In this document: in pieces, positions 40,438 to 51,322 of the stretch
Layout of the letters: each line of letters opens with the position of its first letter
How positions within the stretch are numbered: the stretch's first letter is position 1
DNA from: Breviolum minutum Mf 1.05b.01
Taxonomy: Eukaryota > Sar > Dinophyceae > Suessiales > Symbiodiniaceae
Length of the DNA: 64,000 nt
Assembly (NCBI GenBank): GCA_000507305.1
Contig: DF240476.1
Span: 52,297 to 116,296, forward strand
Reading direction: 5' to 3'
Translations under genes and position numbers: made by a program
The notes under the pieces: model-generated
What the model saw: only the letters and a program-made list of their open reading frames with translations
What the model was told of the DNA's origin: nothing
Databases searched by the model: none

Positions 40438-40517
40438 CCTGCCAAGTAACAACAATGTCAGGCTCTACTCCATGGAAATCACTGTCCAAGACTGCGACCG
40501 CCATTTGCCAGCGATGC
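40438..40517 (-). CDS. PPR exon, 80 nt
   Basis: From a GCACAG acceptor the exon reads H-R-W-Q-M-A-V-A-V-L-D-S-D-F-H-G-V-E-P-D then I-V-V-T-W-Q, to an AGG/GTGTTT donor. W-Q-M-A-V-A-V-L and V-E-P-D-I-V-V-T-W give the second helix of one PPR and the start of the next at correct spacing. The plus-strand frame over it is a shadow. Confidence 0.8.
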
Positions 40518-42393
40518 CTGTGCTGTTTAAAAACCGACGGAACCTTGTGGAAATGGGAAAACGTTCGGTTCCTTCGGGCTTAGGCTTGGTAGATTCTCAT
40601 TACAAACATGTCTCGTGGCGGCTTCTTCTATTTACTATCATTAATGTAATACACCCTGTAAAGATAAAATGTAATCATGGTGACACCCAAGAAATCTGGA
40701 AGGGCTCAAATCTTTTTGAAGTTACCCCCAGTATGCAGGATGAGATGAGAGTGACCAAAAAAAAAGGTTTAGCTCTGGATCTCCAAACTTAAAAATATTC
40801 ATGGGTGGTCTTGACATCCATGTTTAAATTGTTTTCTGGAGAGCCCCATTTTCCAGTGGATGATATTTTTTTCTGAAAAAATTGCGAATGAACACTGTGG
40901 TTATTTTCTAATGATGTTTGAACTTGATGATTTGATGTATCTTGCTGTGAGGCTATCATATGTACAATCAATTGTAAGGCACAAACTTCAAAATGGAACA
41001 ATCCTAGAGTTTCACTGCGTGGGGTCCGGGCAGAAACAACTGTAACACATATTAGCCTTCCACCCATGGAAAAATGCAACCGATTCTTTTGCAGTTCAAA
41101 CTGAAAACCCTCGTTTTGGAGGTACTGTACCTGTTTTGCAATGAAGAACGGAGAAAACGTAATGCAACCACTTTCCTGTATCCAGTTCATGAACAATTAA
41201 CCAAGCATCTTATGATTGTCAAACGGGTTTGAGTTAAATCTTCCAAAATGTCATAGTCATTGTAAAATTCCGAACCACCACTCAAAATGTACCTCTTTCA
41301 AACGTTTCCACGTAAAGATTGGATTGTGTGTTGCCACAGGACCCGGTCCCAATGGTCCCAGGTATCCCAGGCGCTTGCTGCTGGCACTCGCAAGACTACT
41401 TTGGCTAATGACCTTGGGTTTTTCACGAGTTAACCACCTGAATCATCCCGGTCAACCAGAAGTATTGAGGGCTGCACTTGTTGCGTGTTTTTTGGTGAAA
41501 ACCAGCACTAAGCTTTTGATGAAGGCTTCAGCAGTATTCAAGAAACACTTAAGAAAACAAAGCAGCAAAACCAAACGACAAAAGAACATGTTTAAAAATG
41601 ATGAGAAAGCAACCAAACAAGCAGGTCAAAAACTATGGGGAAACAAACTCCTACACCGCTCCATTTGCACGGTTTGCATACCAAACCCACAACGTGGATA
41701 CGATACCATTAACGCAATCAGCTTTGTGAGTATTTTTGTGGGTGAAGTTTGAGCTGTTTCAGTGCTCTTTTCATAGGAATCTTAGAGCAAACCCCCCCGC
41801 ACATGTTGCCGTTCCGAGTTCTCTGCCCAAACCTTTCCATGGACAATAGTTCTGCCTTTAACATGCATCCATTAATGCTGCAAGTTCAATAGGTTCAAAA
41901 ATATGGAAAAACAAATGCCACTGGCAGTACTCCCATGTTTGCAGGGCTGTGCTACCAATATTGCATTCACACCACTGTGTTTGTCAAGTGGCATCCATCA
42001 GCAAAGAGAACATGCAAAAACTGTTTGCTAGCAACAAAGCTGCCTGGGCAAAGGCCACGTTAGAATCAAACAACCCTCTCTTCTTTCCTACGTCTATATA
42101 TCGACTTGGACAGATTGGACAACGTGACCACAAGCTAGCCAAAACAGTATCACAAGACACATGTTTCATCTCACTATGAAATCCACCAAGAAAAAAGGAG
42201 CTATCAGATATCACAGATCATATAAAGATATTCTTAAGAAATAATATAATACAACTCTATTCATAAACCTCTGCCTTCTTATCAAAAAAATCACAAACTA
42301 CTCCAAAAAACTTGTTGTGGCAATTACTTGGACATTACTTGGTTACATATTCCTCCATCAAGTAACTTGGAAACTTTCAAACAAAAACTCTAC
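40518..42393. other. Long intron-like stretch
   Basis: Carries the longest plus-strand frame not based on a repeat (41216-41752), Lys-rich at its end and without motif, plus a minus-strand frame at 40789-41196. Neither looks like a gene. A minus-strand segment near 41990-42060 (F-A-Q-A-A-L-L-L-A-N-S-F) is weakly helical. Confidence 0.35.
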
Positions 42394-42493
42394 CTGCGAC
42401 TTGGTTGCTGTCCATTTATGGTGCGCCGTACACACTCCCAGTAACCCATTAAGGGTCACAGTGTTGCAGTCCACGGAGGAATTCAAATTCAAC
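42394..42493 (-). CDS. PPR exon, 100 nt
   Basis: From a TCTGAGAG acceptor to a strong CGCAG/GTAGAG donor, the exon encodes L-N-L-N-S-S-V-D-C-N-T-V-T-L-N-G-L-L-G-V then C-T-A-H-H-K-W-T-A-T. N-T-V-T-L-N-G-L-L-G-V-C and the Trp seven residues later match the PPR loop. Splice sites on both sides are good. Confidence 0.9.
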
Positions 42494-43059
42494 CTCTCAG
42501 AAAACCACATGACACATGTACCTCTTAGATAGGTCCAGCATATGGCGTATTCAATCATAAGTTGGCACACACATAAATAAACAGATATACAAAATTTTTT
42601 GCACGGACACTGTACACGCGTGCTTTCTCACATCAATGGACAGATCTCACACACTGGCACACCATTTTTCATGATCTCACATCAATGGGGCAGATCTCAC
42701 CTCATCCCAGTGGCACATCGTAGGAAACAAAGTCAGATATAGCGAAAGGTGCAATACCAACATCTACAATTCCCTTGCAATCTGCTAACCGAGCATGTAA
42801 AAGAGAATCATGCTCACAGGTACACTTGCATTTTTCATCAGATATGTCACTTAGGCTGCCGTTGCTCTTCTAAGGAGGCAAAGGTGCCGGCTGCAAAATT
42901 TATCTACTAATTTTGTTTGTTGCGTTTAGTCACCAAATCGCATATGTGTCATGCGATACGTCGCCTAGACTGTAGTTGCTTTTTTAGGAAGTAGAGTTGT
43001 CAACTGCATGTGTATATACGGAAGTGCCAACTGCATGCGTGTTTATGAATCAACATGCC
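42494..43059. other. Intron-like sequence with short direct repeats
   Basis: Holds imperfect direct repeats: TCACATCAATGG(GG)CAGATCTCAC twice at 42631-42700, and GTCGCCTAGACTGTAGTTGC at 42960 echoing CACTTAGGCTGCCGTTGC at 42848. No exon recognised. Confidence 0.45.
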
Positions 43060-43560
43060 TTACATGGTAGGCCATGCCCTGGCGTAGCCATTCTCTGGAC
43101 CTCGTTGGGGCCTTGTTGGAGTCCAGTGTTCGTGCCGCCTGCGGCACCATACTGGTATTGTTGCCTGCGTCGCTTCCTAAACGGTTATCGCAGCAATAGG
43201 TTTGGAAGAAGCACTGTTCAGTTCGCTTGGTCAGCAAGCTCCACCTCGCTAAGTGATGCGTGGCTGGACGCCAGATGTTTCCCACCTGTTATTGGTGGGC
43301 TCCTTCCATAGGGCCCTGGACTTGGCAGGGGCCGGTCTGGCTGACGTAAAATCAGGAGGCGCACTGGCTTCGCGGCATAATCATGCACAAACACCCTGTT
43401 GAGCACAGGACCAGTTGCCCACTGGATGTGGCGTAGCTTCTTGCAAAGCCATCCAGGCCTTGACAGCTTTCTGTGGTGGCTCGACTTCACCCTGGTCCGC
43501 TTTGCTCCTTTCTCTGCTGCCTTTTTCGTCTTTGCACTTTTCCATTTTGCAATGTTTAAA
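43060..43560 (-). other. GC-rich island, possibly coding or a pseudogene
   Basis: Composition differs sharply from the AT-rich surroundings, and several frames are open on both strands. One minus frame starts M-E-K-C-K-D-E-K-G-S-R-E-R-S-K-A-D-Q-G-E at 43545 and reads to a TGA at 43381; another (from 43490) continues past it. I recognise no family. It may be a first exon, a retrocopy or a fragment of a dispersed repeat. Confidence 0.4.
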
Positions 43561-44799
43561 AACTATGTCTGACTGCTTCACCGGAACTGTGCGCATATAG
43601 AACAAATACAGTATATATCTACACGTTACATATACTATATACAGGTGATATTTGGTGGTAGTGGGCACATGCAAGCATTGATGGAGATGAGAACATGCTA
43701 CACGAATCTACATGTCTGCAAATATAGATCATTAATCAGAAACAATGAAGCAATTGCAGTTGCATGTCAAGGACTTTAAACACAACTCCATCAAAACAAT
43801 GCCCTTCAACCAGACTACTTTTCAGAAACCTTCTGGCTGTTGGAAGGTTGTACCTAAACTCATCTTCCAACTATTCAAGCCAGGGGACCTTTGGAATTCC
43901 AAACCAACAACTTGACATCCTTGTGTTCACTTATGCATGAGCATTTTGAGGGTAGTTGGGCGCGGTGAAAATTGATACTGATATAATGATTCTATCAATA
44001 TATATCCATATATTATCTATATAGATAGTTCCATTCTCTCAGCCAAACGTGCTCAATCCAGAATTTTGTTTCAGCAAAAAATCTCTCAGTCCAAGAGCAT
44101 CCAAAAACCTTAAGGTTGTTTCAACACACCTTTGGGACGCACCCTAAACCAACAGGCTATACAGGGATTCCATTCATGGTTGGTCAGGGGAATTGCTTGG
44201 GGTGTGATTCTACGACTCGCCTTAGCATCTGAAGGGCCTGGTGCCAATTAGCATTACCTGAGGCGTCACAGGTGATAGGAATCTAAGGGCACCCTTCCCA
44301 GGGCCTTATCAATAAGGCCATGTAAGGCCCTAATCTTTGTTGGGGGAGAGTGGATTTAAGGGGGTGGGCACCCGGAAATTCCCATAACAGTGGACCATTT
44401 TCATCAAACAAATGAACAACTTCACCAAAAGCCTTTTACACTGGAAGGTTCTTGCACCACAAACACTTATTTTCAACCCTTTTTTTGACTATCTTGAACC
44501 AAAGCCCCTATAACCATCCATTGTTTCCTAGTGAAGAGCTCCAAAGATCAAACATCAGTAGGTATGACCTATATGTGCATAGGGTAGGGAAATTGAATGT
44601 TGAAAGACATGACTTGTTGGATATTTCATGGATATTCCCATCAACTCCAGAATGCCTAAAACGCAAAACACATCCGATGGATTCGCTATATGTGATTCGC
44701 ATCTTGAGACTCTTGACGAAAGGCCTGGAAACATCCTCAAATGAAGACATATTTGATCATTTGCAAAACAGTTTTTTTGTCCTAGCTCGGAACTGCAAT
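43561..44799. other. Non-coding stretch with a partial palindrome
   Basis: Contains GGGCCTTATCAATAAGGCCATG and TAAGGCCCTAA near 44302-44333 (family M-like core). A plus-strand frame from 44452 leads into the GAT repeat and has no motif before it. Confidence 0.35.
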
Positions 44800-44863
44800 G
44801 AAGATTATGATGATGATGATGAAGATTATGATGATGATGAAGATTATGATGATGATGAAGATT

Positions 44864-44912
<49 letters not shown>
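44800..44912. repeat. GAT microsatellite (compound)
   Basis: GAT units broken by GAAGATTAT every 12-15 bases, then a pure GAT run. It keeps long plus-strand frames open as Asp or Met runs; these should not be taken as genes. Confidence 0.95.
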
Positions 44913-46068
44913 GCATTCTGGCATACATCATGATGAGAGGAGTCTTTATAGACGCCAACTACAACACATTTCCGATGTTTGGATTGGATCTGTTGTTTCT
45001 CACTAATTCACAGCATCGATTCATACATCTAGAGATGAAGTAATGTAATGTTTTGAGGCATGTGGGAGTGGGCTCTGACTTGCTTCCCGGAAACAACATT
45101 CATCTCACCTCCATTCATGGCTCTCCCTTGAAAATTGAAGAAACCCCATGTTGCTCCCAAAATTGCACCAGCGTCTTCATGCATCTGTTGGTATTACCCT
45201 CCACAAAAGCAAGCCATCCTACCTTGTGAAACCTACAAGATCCAAATGGCCTTTTCTTTGGGGAAATATTATGTTATTGTAGCTACCAGCAAGCTTGAAA
45301 AATGGCCGGAAATTTCAACCATCCGACAACAAAAGTCTCACCGTTTTTCAGGGTCATTCTATTACCCAACCCAAAGGATGCACTATTCAAGGGAAATCCC
45401 TCAAAATTCCCAAAACATATTCACTTTAACTGGATAATTTCAAGGACCCCTGTATCTAGAAACCTCTCACACATATCATCGAATAGTGAGGGAACAAACA
45501 TCTCAAAATATCTGCAAATCGTCGTGGAATTTCTGCAACTCGAATGTATAAAACCGCGTAAATAATGCGACAAACTACAAACCTGAACTTGTTGGAACGA
45601 TTTCTTCTTGATAGGTACTTTCTCCCATTATATACAAGCTTTTAGACATCCCAGGTGGTGCAGGATTTCTGAACCATCAAAAGTCTCATTGGTTTTTCCC
45701 TTATGTTTCCTTCATTTTTGTCAAGGCCGCGATGTGAAAGGTAACTGGCAGCATCCCGCCGGTTACCGCCGTGACGTGTTAGTATAGAAACAGCTCGTTG
45801 CCACCTGTTCCCTTTGACCTAAGCAGGTCCCCGAGAAAACCTGGAAAAAAATGAGTACAGGCATGTTAGTTGATGGTTGAATAAATGCAGGAATCAAAAA
45901 AATATTTGAAATAGTTAAAAATGGACTCAAAATGGATCATTTCTTCATGGATTCAGGATAGCAACAAATAGTTCATAATTAGATATGACCGCCAAACATT
46001 TGTTTTGGATTTAAAAGAAGGACTGTTGTCTGCCTATTTGTAAAACATAACATTGATGTCGAAAAACC
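44913..46068. other. Non-coding stretch
   Basis: No exon recognised; only the family D fragment. Short plus-strand frames at 45135-45565 lack motifs. Confidence 0.4.
45611..45685. mobile_element. Family D right-half fragment
   Basis: TAGGTACTTTCTCCCATTATATAC...CATCCCAGGTGGTGCAGGATTTCTGAACCATCAAAAG matches only the right half of family D. Confidence 0.65.
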
Positions 46069-46176
46069 TACCCGGACTCGAAACTAACATATCCGGCCAA
46101 AATGGAAAAGGAAAAACATCGACTCAAAAGTGCCGTTTTTTGGTGGAGGAAATTTGTTAGTTCCCAGGAGAGCGTA
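46069..46176. mobile_element. Family G MITE, copy 3 (diverged)
   Basis: TA-CCCGGACTCGAAACTAACATATCCGG...GGAAATTTGTTAGTTCCCAGGAGAGCG-TA. Confidence 0.75.
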
Positions 46177-46729
46177 GATATCAACATGCATCGTCAAGAG
46201 AGTTAAAGCTGGATTTGCAAAGCCAATTGAAACTGTGGAGATGCTGCTGCAAAAATGGCTTGTCTGAACATGAAACTGTCTTCCTACAAGAAAGAGAAAC
46301 GAAACAAACGCCGAAACAAATGCTCATAACACGTCTGTAGTGGACAACTTACATGTATCATTCGAATCTTATCGTCCTCAATCTCCATAGTGTCCGTGTT
46401 CAACAAAAAACTGGTAGACCAATATAATAGCTTAAAACAAATCCCACCGAACACTTACTTGATCCACAAGTCATGTTGCAATTCATGTGGCTTTCCTTTG
46501 CTATGCCTCCGCCCTTGCCATACAACTCATCTATCCAACTCAAGCATAAAGATTTCAAGGCACACATGCACTACTGGCCATGTTGAAGGTCAATATCTGA
46601 AGTTCCAAGGCATTTTGTTGAAGACTCCTGTCGGGTGTGATGCGATTTTGGAAAAGTGAATATCAAACTGAAAACAGGATGTGGCATACATTGATTCTAT
46701 GCAAATATGTGTCCATACAGAGTCCACAC
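46177..46729. other. Non-coding stretch, nothing recognised
   Basis: A plus-strand frame at 46390-46659 shows no motif; no palindrome seen. Confidence 0.4.
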
Positions 46730-46797
46730 ACATATATATATATATATGTGTATATATATATATGTGTGTATATATATATGTGTATATATATATATAA
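46730..46797. repeat. AT/GT compound microsatellite
   Basis: TA runs interrupted by GTGTGTATA; gives a Tyr/Ile-rich translation. Confidence 0.9.
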
Positions 46798-47208
46798 ATG
46801 TAAACAGTGCAAATTTATGTATTTGCAACTGCGCCTTGAAACATTCTTGTTTTGCTTTAGGACGGTTCTACCATGGCATGATATAGTCTTGTATACTTAA
46901 TGCCATAGACTACCGAACAACTTATCAACTAGTTCTGGAGTTCAGAACTCACCAGATTTTTCCCCACCATGCCCCATCCTACATAGACATACACTGCCTT
47001 GTTGTGTCTATGAATCGTTGTCCAGCAATTCACAGTCTTGTTTGGGGGACCAAACAAATATCAGTAATCCGTGACAAGGTCAGACCAAGTTCTATAACGG
47101 GTATAAGCTTACCATCTAGTTCTACACCGGTGTCACCGTGGCAGCCACTATCATATATCTACTGCAAGCAATCTGACGAAAACAGCCCTTCAGCTCCCTC
47201 ATTCCAGC

Positions 47209-47282
47209 CTGATCTGTTCCAAAGCACCGAGCCAATGAGCGCCAAGAGCTTTCAATGTCGCATTGTAGGTAATGACATTGGT
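47209..47282 (-). CDS. PPR exon, 74 nt
   Basis: After a TATGTGCAG acceptor it encodes T-N-V-I-T-Y-N-A-T-L-K-A-L-G-A-H-W-L-G-A then L-E-Q-I. N-V-I-T-Y-N-A-T-L is the canonical first helix, with the Trp kept in a loop two residues short. The best donor for this frame is the GC type at ATCAG/GCTGGA; no GT donor fits as well. Confidence 0.85.
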
Positions 47283-47653
47283 CTGCACATATGCGTGGTT
47301 TCAGCATGAGGCATGCCCGCAGGAAAAAACTTGGTGAATGTCAAAACCAAGAGGTGTCATTAGTGACTGAGTGTTGCCTATGGCAAGGGAAATGAAAAAA
47401 AACTACAAGCTTCTGACACTCACATGCAAAAAGGTCATTTATATGTGCATATCAACTAGTTTCACGGTCGCAAAGAACGCTAAGGAATTAAATAAACTAG
47501 AATATATAGTTGTGATATTTAACAATATAACTCCAGTCCCATCGACGGTTGTCCCTTGGGAAAGGGAGGTGCGGAAGCACCTGGATTTGGAGCTCAGCCA
47601 TGTCCTGGGAAGTGCATTGTTCCAACCTACCATGTTCCTTAAACAAGGGGGTT

Positions 47654-47758
47654 TACACCCTGGAAGATTAACAAGGAACATAATCATGGAGGTTTGGAAG
47701 ATCATTTTCCTTTCTAAATGGTTGATTAGTAGGTTCCATGTTAATCTTCCAGGGTGTA
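47654..47758. mobile_element. Family B MITE, copy 3
   Basis: TA-CACCCTGGAAGATTAACAAG is mirrored by CATGTTAATCTTCCAGGGTG-TA. Nearly identical to copy 2 (5827-5931), suggesting recent activity. Confidence 0.95.
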
Positions 47759-48307
47759 GTTTTCAGGTTCAGTAGTTTGGTCTTTGAAGGCATGATTTTT
47801 GGGATCCTCACTGCACTATAGGCCACAAAAAACTGGAGTGGAATGTTCCTATGCAACGAGTCTTGTTTTGTCACATGTTCCTTTAAGCACATGGTTCACA
47901 CGTTGCATATCTTTAAATGTTTGCGTGCATGTGTTGAAACACATGCAGAACATGTGAATACCAACAAACAATCTATGAACTTGAATCTCTCCATCAAATA
48001 CATGATTACAATGCTCCATGGTGAAATTACACGTAGAGAAGAGTCACATACAAATCTACATACGTATCACATATCCTCAAAGAAAAATGAATAGATAAAA
48101 ACAAAGTACATCTAGAATCTATAATACATAATGAAATAAATAAATAAGTAAATCCATAAACAAAGACATGTATATCTACACTCAAATCAATAACCATATA
48201 TACATACATAATGTATATTTTGATTCAATATACAGATATTGATTCTATTTGTAAGCATTAATCTATCTATAAAGACAGGCTTTACACATATAAATACATA
48301 TGATTAC

Positions 48308-48340
<33 letters not shown>

Positions 48341-48547
48341 AGTAAATATACATATACAAAGAACCGAACCTAACCAGAGCCACAAGTAATCACACTGTTT
48401 GCGAACCCAAAGCTCCCCACGTTTCATCCCCCTGGTGGTGGTTGAAGCAACCCGCAGCAGACAAAATATTAGCAACTGTCCAAATTGGATCATTTTGACT
48501 CCCCTAGGATTGGGGTTAAAAATAAACCATAATGTTTAAGAAACCAC
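47759..48547. other. AT-rich non-coding stretch
   Basis: ATATAT-rich from 48190 to 48360, including an AT run at 48314-48334. At 48430-48545 there is a family A-like relic (GGTGGTGGTTGAAGCAACCC...AACCATAATGTTTAAGAAACCAC). Confidence 0.45.
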
Positions 48548-48652
48548 TACACCCCGGAAATTTAACATAGCCCCTGAAAAATGATGGTTGGAAGACAACT
48601 TTCCTTTTCAGAAGGCCTATTTTCAGTGGCTATGCTAAATTTCCGGGGTGTC
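48548..48652. mobile_element. Family B/C MITE
   Basis: TA-CACCCCGGAAATTTAACATAG is mirrored by CTATGCTAAATTTCCGGGGTG, with CCTGAAAAATGATGG and TATTTTCAGTGG inside. The right-hand TA is lost. Confidence 0.85.
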
Positions 48653-49033
48653 CTAGTTCAGGATTTCCTTCGATTTGTTTCTATGGGTGAATCACCCTTA
48701 CCCACCCAAAAGGGCTAAAATAGCTCGCCCCTGAAAAGAGGCCGGGGCCAAAAAGGAAAGAATGGGAAATTTCGTCATCCTTTCAACACTTGTTTTTTTT
48801 TTTAGTCTGTGAACTCGTAGTTTCAGGGATGGGTCAGTTTTTGCGCGTCAATATTTCGGATGCGAAGTTTTGGGACATGGACTTGGGAATGTTCCATCAT
48901 TGTTTTGGCAGCTTAGCCAACTCTTTGCCTAAAAAAAACGAGTTTTTGACCATGCATATACACCACCACCAACAACCACAGGTACCATCAAATATCCCCT
49001 TGAATCCTTCCAGTCCCACCTTGAACATACCAC

Positions 49034-49085
49034 CAGCTAAAGTCCAGGTTGATTTCGTGATGGCTGCATTGTAGGGAACCACATC
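49034..49085 (-). CDS. PPR exon with short loop, 52 nt
   Basis: Between a TGCTTGAG acceptor and an AGCTG/GTGGTA donor the frame reads D-V-V-P-Y-N-A-A-I-T-K-S-T-W-T-L-A. D-V-V-P-Y-N-A-A-I starts a PPR perfectly, but the loop before the Trp is about five residues too short, as if S-A-C-E-K had been deleted. Confidence 0.75.
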
Positions 49086-49330
49086 CTCAAGCATCCGCCA
49101 TATTGGAGGAACTCCCCCAACCCCCCAGGCCCCAATCATCAAGTTTTACCCTGCAAACTAACAAATCACCATAGAAACTCCCCCCATGTTTCCTAGCAAA
49201 TAACCTATCCATCTGGCCAAATGGAATCAAACATTCACCAACTTAGATTTCCCTGAAATAGAGGATTTCCCGAGACGTCAGCTATCTTTTAAGGGCCAAG
49301 ATCGTGTGAGGTCGTTAGAACCTAAAGATT

Positions 49331-49350
49331 TATATATATATATATAAATA
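49331..49350. repeat. AT microsatellite
   Basis: Short TATATA run. Confidence 0.8.
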
Positions 49351-49536
49351 TACACTCACATATTGCCCATGTAGAGCAAAGCAGCATCAAAACATAATCT
49401 ATATATTTACATATATAGTTCTACTGCAAATACATTTGATGATCGTTGAATAAATGATGAGAATATAGATATTTCATTTATATGTAGATGTTTCAAAGCA
49501 AAAATACTAAATATTCACATATTGTGTCACCCGCAC

Positions 49537-49578
49537 ATTTGAGATCAAGATGCCAATAAGATCCGCTGATATGCCAAC
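49537..49578 (-). CDS. Possible PPR first-helix exon, 42 nt
   Basis: Between an AGCCAG acceptor and a CAAAT/GTGCGG donor, one frame reads V-G-I-S-A-D-L-I-G-I-L-I-S-N. I-S-A-D-L-I-x-x-L-I-S fits a PPR start, but another open frame overlaps and the piece is short. Confidence 0.35.
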
Positions 49579-50189
49579 CTGGCTCTGCCAACAATCCAAC
49601 TGAGACTTTACAAAACAGACATTTTAGGCTATTATGAAGTGAGCCATGGGAGCATGCGCCGTTGGTGGTTGGTTGGCTCGCACCCATTTGAAAGAAAAAA
49701 CTCTCCAAAATTGGATCATGCAATCCAATTTTTTTTGGGGTGGATAAGAATCCCATAGCATGTGGAACCACCAGCCCCCAGTTACAAGGTGTCTATTTTG
49801 GTTGGGGATACTGTAGATAACTTCTGACCTCTGACTAGGCCAAGAAGTGTCTAATGTAAGCGTGAACAATGTGAACATTTGTCCACTTCACTTCGTATGT
49901 GCCGGAGGTTCAATCATGTTCAATGAACCCCAAAAATGGGTGGGTGTTGATTTGGGGTCACTGGAACAAAAACAACAAAACAAAACAACAACAAAAATAA
50001 CGACCACCATGCGATAGTTTCAAAGAAAAAACAGGTTTCTTTTTGCTTTAAGATGAGGCGTAAAGGCCCAAAAGTCAAATTGAACACAACTTTTTTCCAG
50101 GTTTCAATACCATCATAGCCATTTGGTGGATTTTTACAGCCGGTGTTTTTTTGGTTTATAGGACGGTATCTTTCCGGCAAAGAAAAACA
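49579..50189. other. Intron-like sequence with decayed family A relic
   Basis: CGTTGGTGGTTGGTTGGCTCGCACCC...TTGGATCATGCAATCC...GTGGAACCACCAGCCCCCAG at 49660-49780 is an eroded family A copy. The rest is unremarkable. Confidence 0.45.
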
Positions 50190-50294
50190 TACGGTTGATG
50201 GAAGAAATCCGGCAACCATCTGGGATGCAAACATCCCTGTAAATAGTGGCATAAACTACCTATCAACTGGTGCAGAATTTGATAGATCAATGTA
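50190..50294. mobile_element. Family D MITE, copy 5 (diverged)
   Basis: TA-CGGTTGATGGAAGAAATCC and GGCAACCATCTGGGATG...ACTGGTGCAGAATTTGATAGATCAATG-TA. Confidence 0.75.
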
Positions 50295-50524
50295 ATTCTG
50301 ATTAATTGGTGGTTGATATTGATGATGGCTATATTTTTGATATATACTCATTTCTCTTCTAGACAACCCAAGTGGTGATAGTAAACCACCCAGGGATAAA
50401 CCACGACACATTGAAATAAATTGATTGATCGTTGCACTGGGAAAAAACATCTGGGAATCTGCACTTTTTGGGGCTTCCAGCTGTAAGTTCTTTGGATGAT
50501 GTATCGAAAGAGATGCCCACAATC

Positions 50525-50650
50525 CTATCCTCCAAAGCAATGCGCAAACACCATGTACCTCGACATCTTCTCATAGGCCTCGCGCCACGCCTTTTTGATG
50601 ACATTCTGGGCCTTGTACACCTCACCGAGAAAATAAAAATTCTCAAAGTC
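50525..50650 (-). CDS. Possible non-PPR exon, unrecognised
   Basis: After an ACGAAAG acceptor the frame reads D-F-E-N-F-Y-F-L-G-E-V-Y-K-A-Q-N-V-I-K-K then A-W-R-E-A-Y-E-K-M-S-R-Y-M-V-F and stops at 50525. The composition is coding-like and helical, but I do not recognise the family. If real, it may be a C-terminal exon. Another frame is open on the same strand. Confidence 0.4.
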   Translation of the reverse strand, partial: DFENFYFLGEVYKAQNVIKKAWREAYEKMSRYMVFAHCFGG

Positions 50651-51250
50651 TTTCGTGTGATGGTACGAATATCTTCTGTATGATTTGGATTAATCATTGT
50701 AGCTCAACATTTGTCAGTCCATTTCTTTCAGAGGTTTAATATGGAACCAACGCCAAAGGGATGGGAACCAACGCTATGGAGGGAACCTACGCAGAAAAAC
50801 CCCGAGAAGTCACGGGGTTGTACCTCTGACAGGTCCTACCCTCATGTTTTTTTCAAAATTGAGGAAATCATGGGATCCTGTTGTTGGTTCAAAAATCCCA
50901 AGATGTATCCTCCAAAACCCTGAAGGGTAATGAGGAATGCTTACGATATTTTTTAACTGCATGGTTCGAAACGGATGATTTTTTTTCATCAACAGTAGTG
51001 AGGGTCCATTAGGTCATTGTTATCTCCCTGAAGCCATGATGGGAACTTGAAAACGTTCGGAGAATCCGAACCGAGATTCCAGGGGTTGAACCCGGGTTCA
51101 CCCGGTGAGTTCCCATGGTGAGGGACCTAAGGTCCCTTACTTTCCCAGAAAAGAATCCTGGTTATTTGATGAAGGGATCCTGATTTCATGGTTTATCATA
51201 ATCCCCACCATAACACGGGGAGCCGGGAAATAAATGTGTTTCTCTGAGGT
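50651..51250. other. Non-coding stretch
   Basis: Contains AACCAACGCCAAAGGGATGGGAACCAACG, a small tandem duplication at 50747-50775, and a family D right-end scrap (CATCAACAGTAG at 50989). A family I-like relic lies at 51160-51222. Confidence 0.4.
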
Positions 51251-51322
51251 TATTTGGGCCCCTACTTCACTTCTTTTGGAGTTATTTCGCCCTACTTATA
51301 ACTGGATCCAGGGCCCACCTTG
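51250..51322. mobile_element. Family H element, copy 3 (partial)
   Basis: TTGGGCCCCTACTTC...GTTATTTCGCCCTACTTATAACTGGATCCAGGGCCCACCTTGTATACA. The right end plus TTGTATACA is identical to copy 1 on the opposite orientation, so that extension belongs to the element. Confidence 0.75.

Noticed and set aside
41216..41752. Plus-strand ORF of 178 codons, the longest frame here on that strand apart from repeat-driven ones
   Set aside because: No recognisable domain, a Lys/Gln-rich low-complexity end, no splice or start support, and all other coding signal is on the minus strand.
44452..45043. Plus-strand ORFs of 184 and 81 codons with Asp or Met runs
   Set aside because: Held open by the GAT microsatellite; nothing recognisable outside the repeat.
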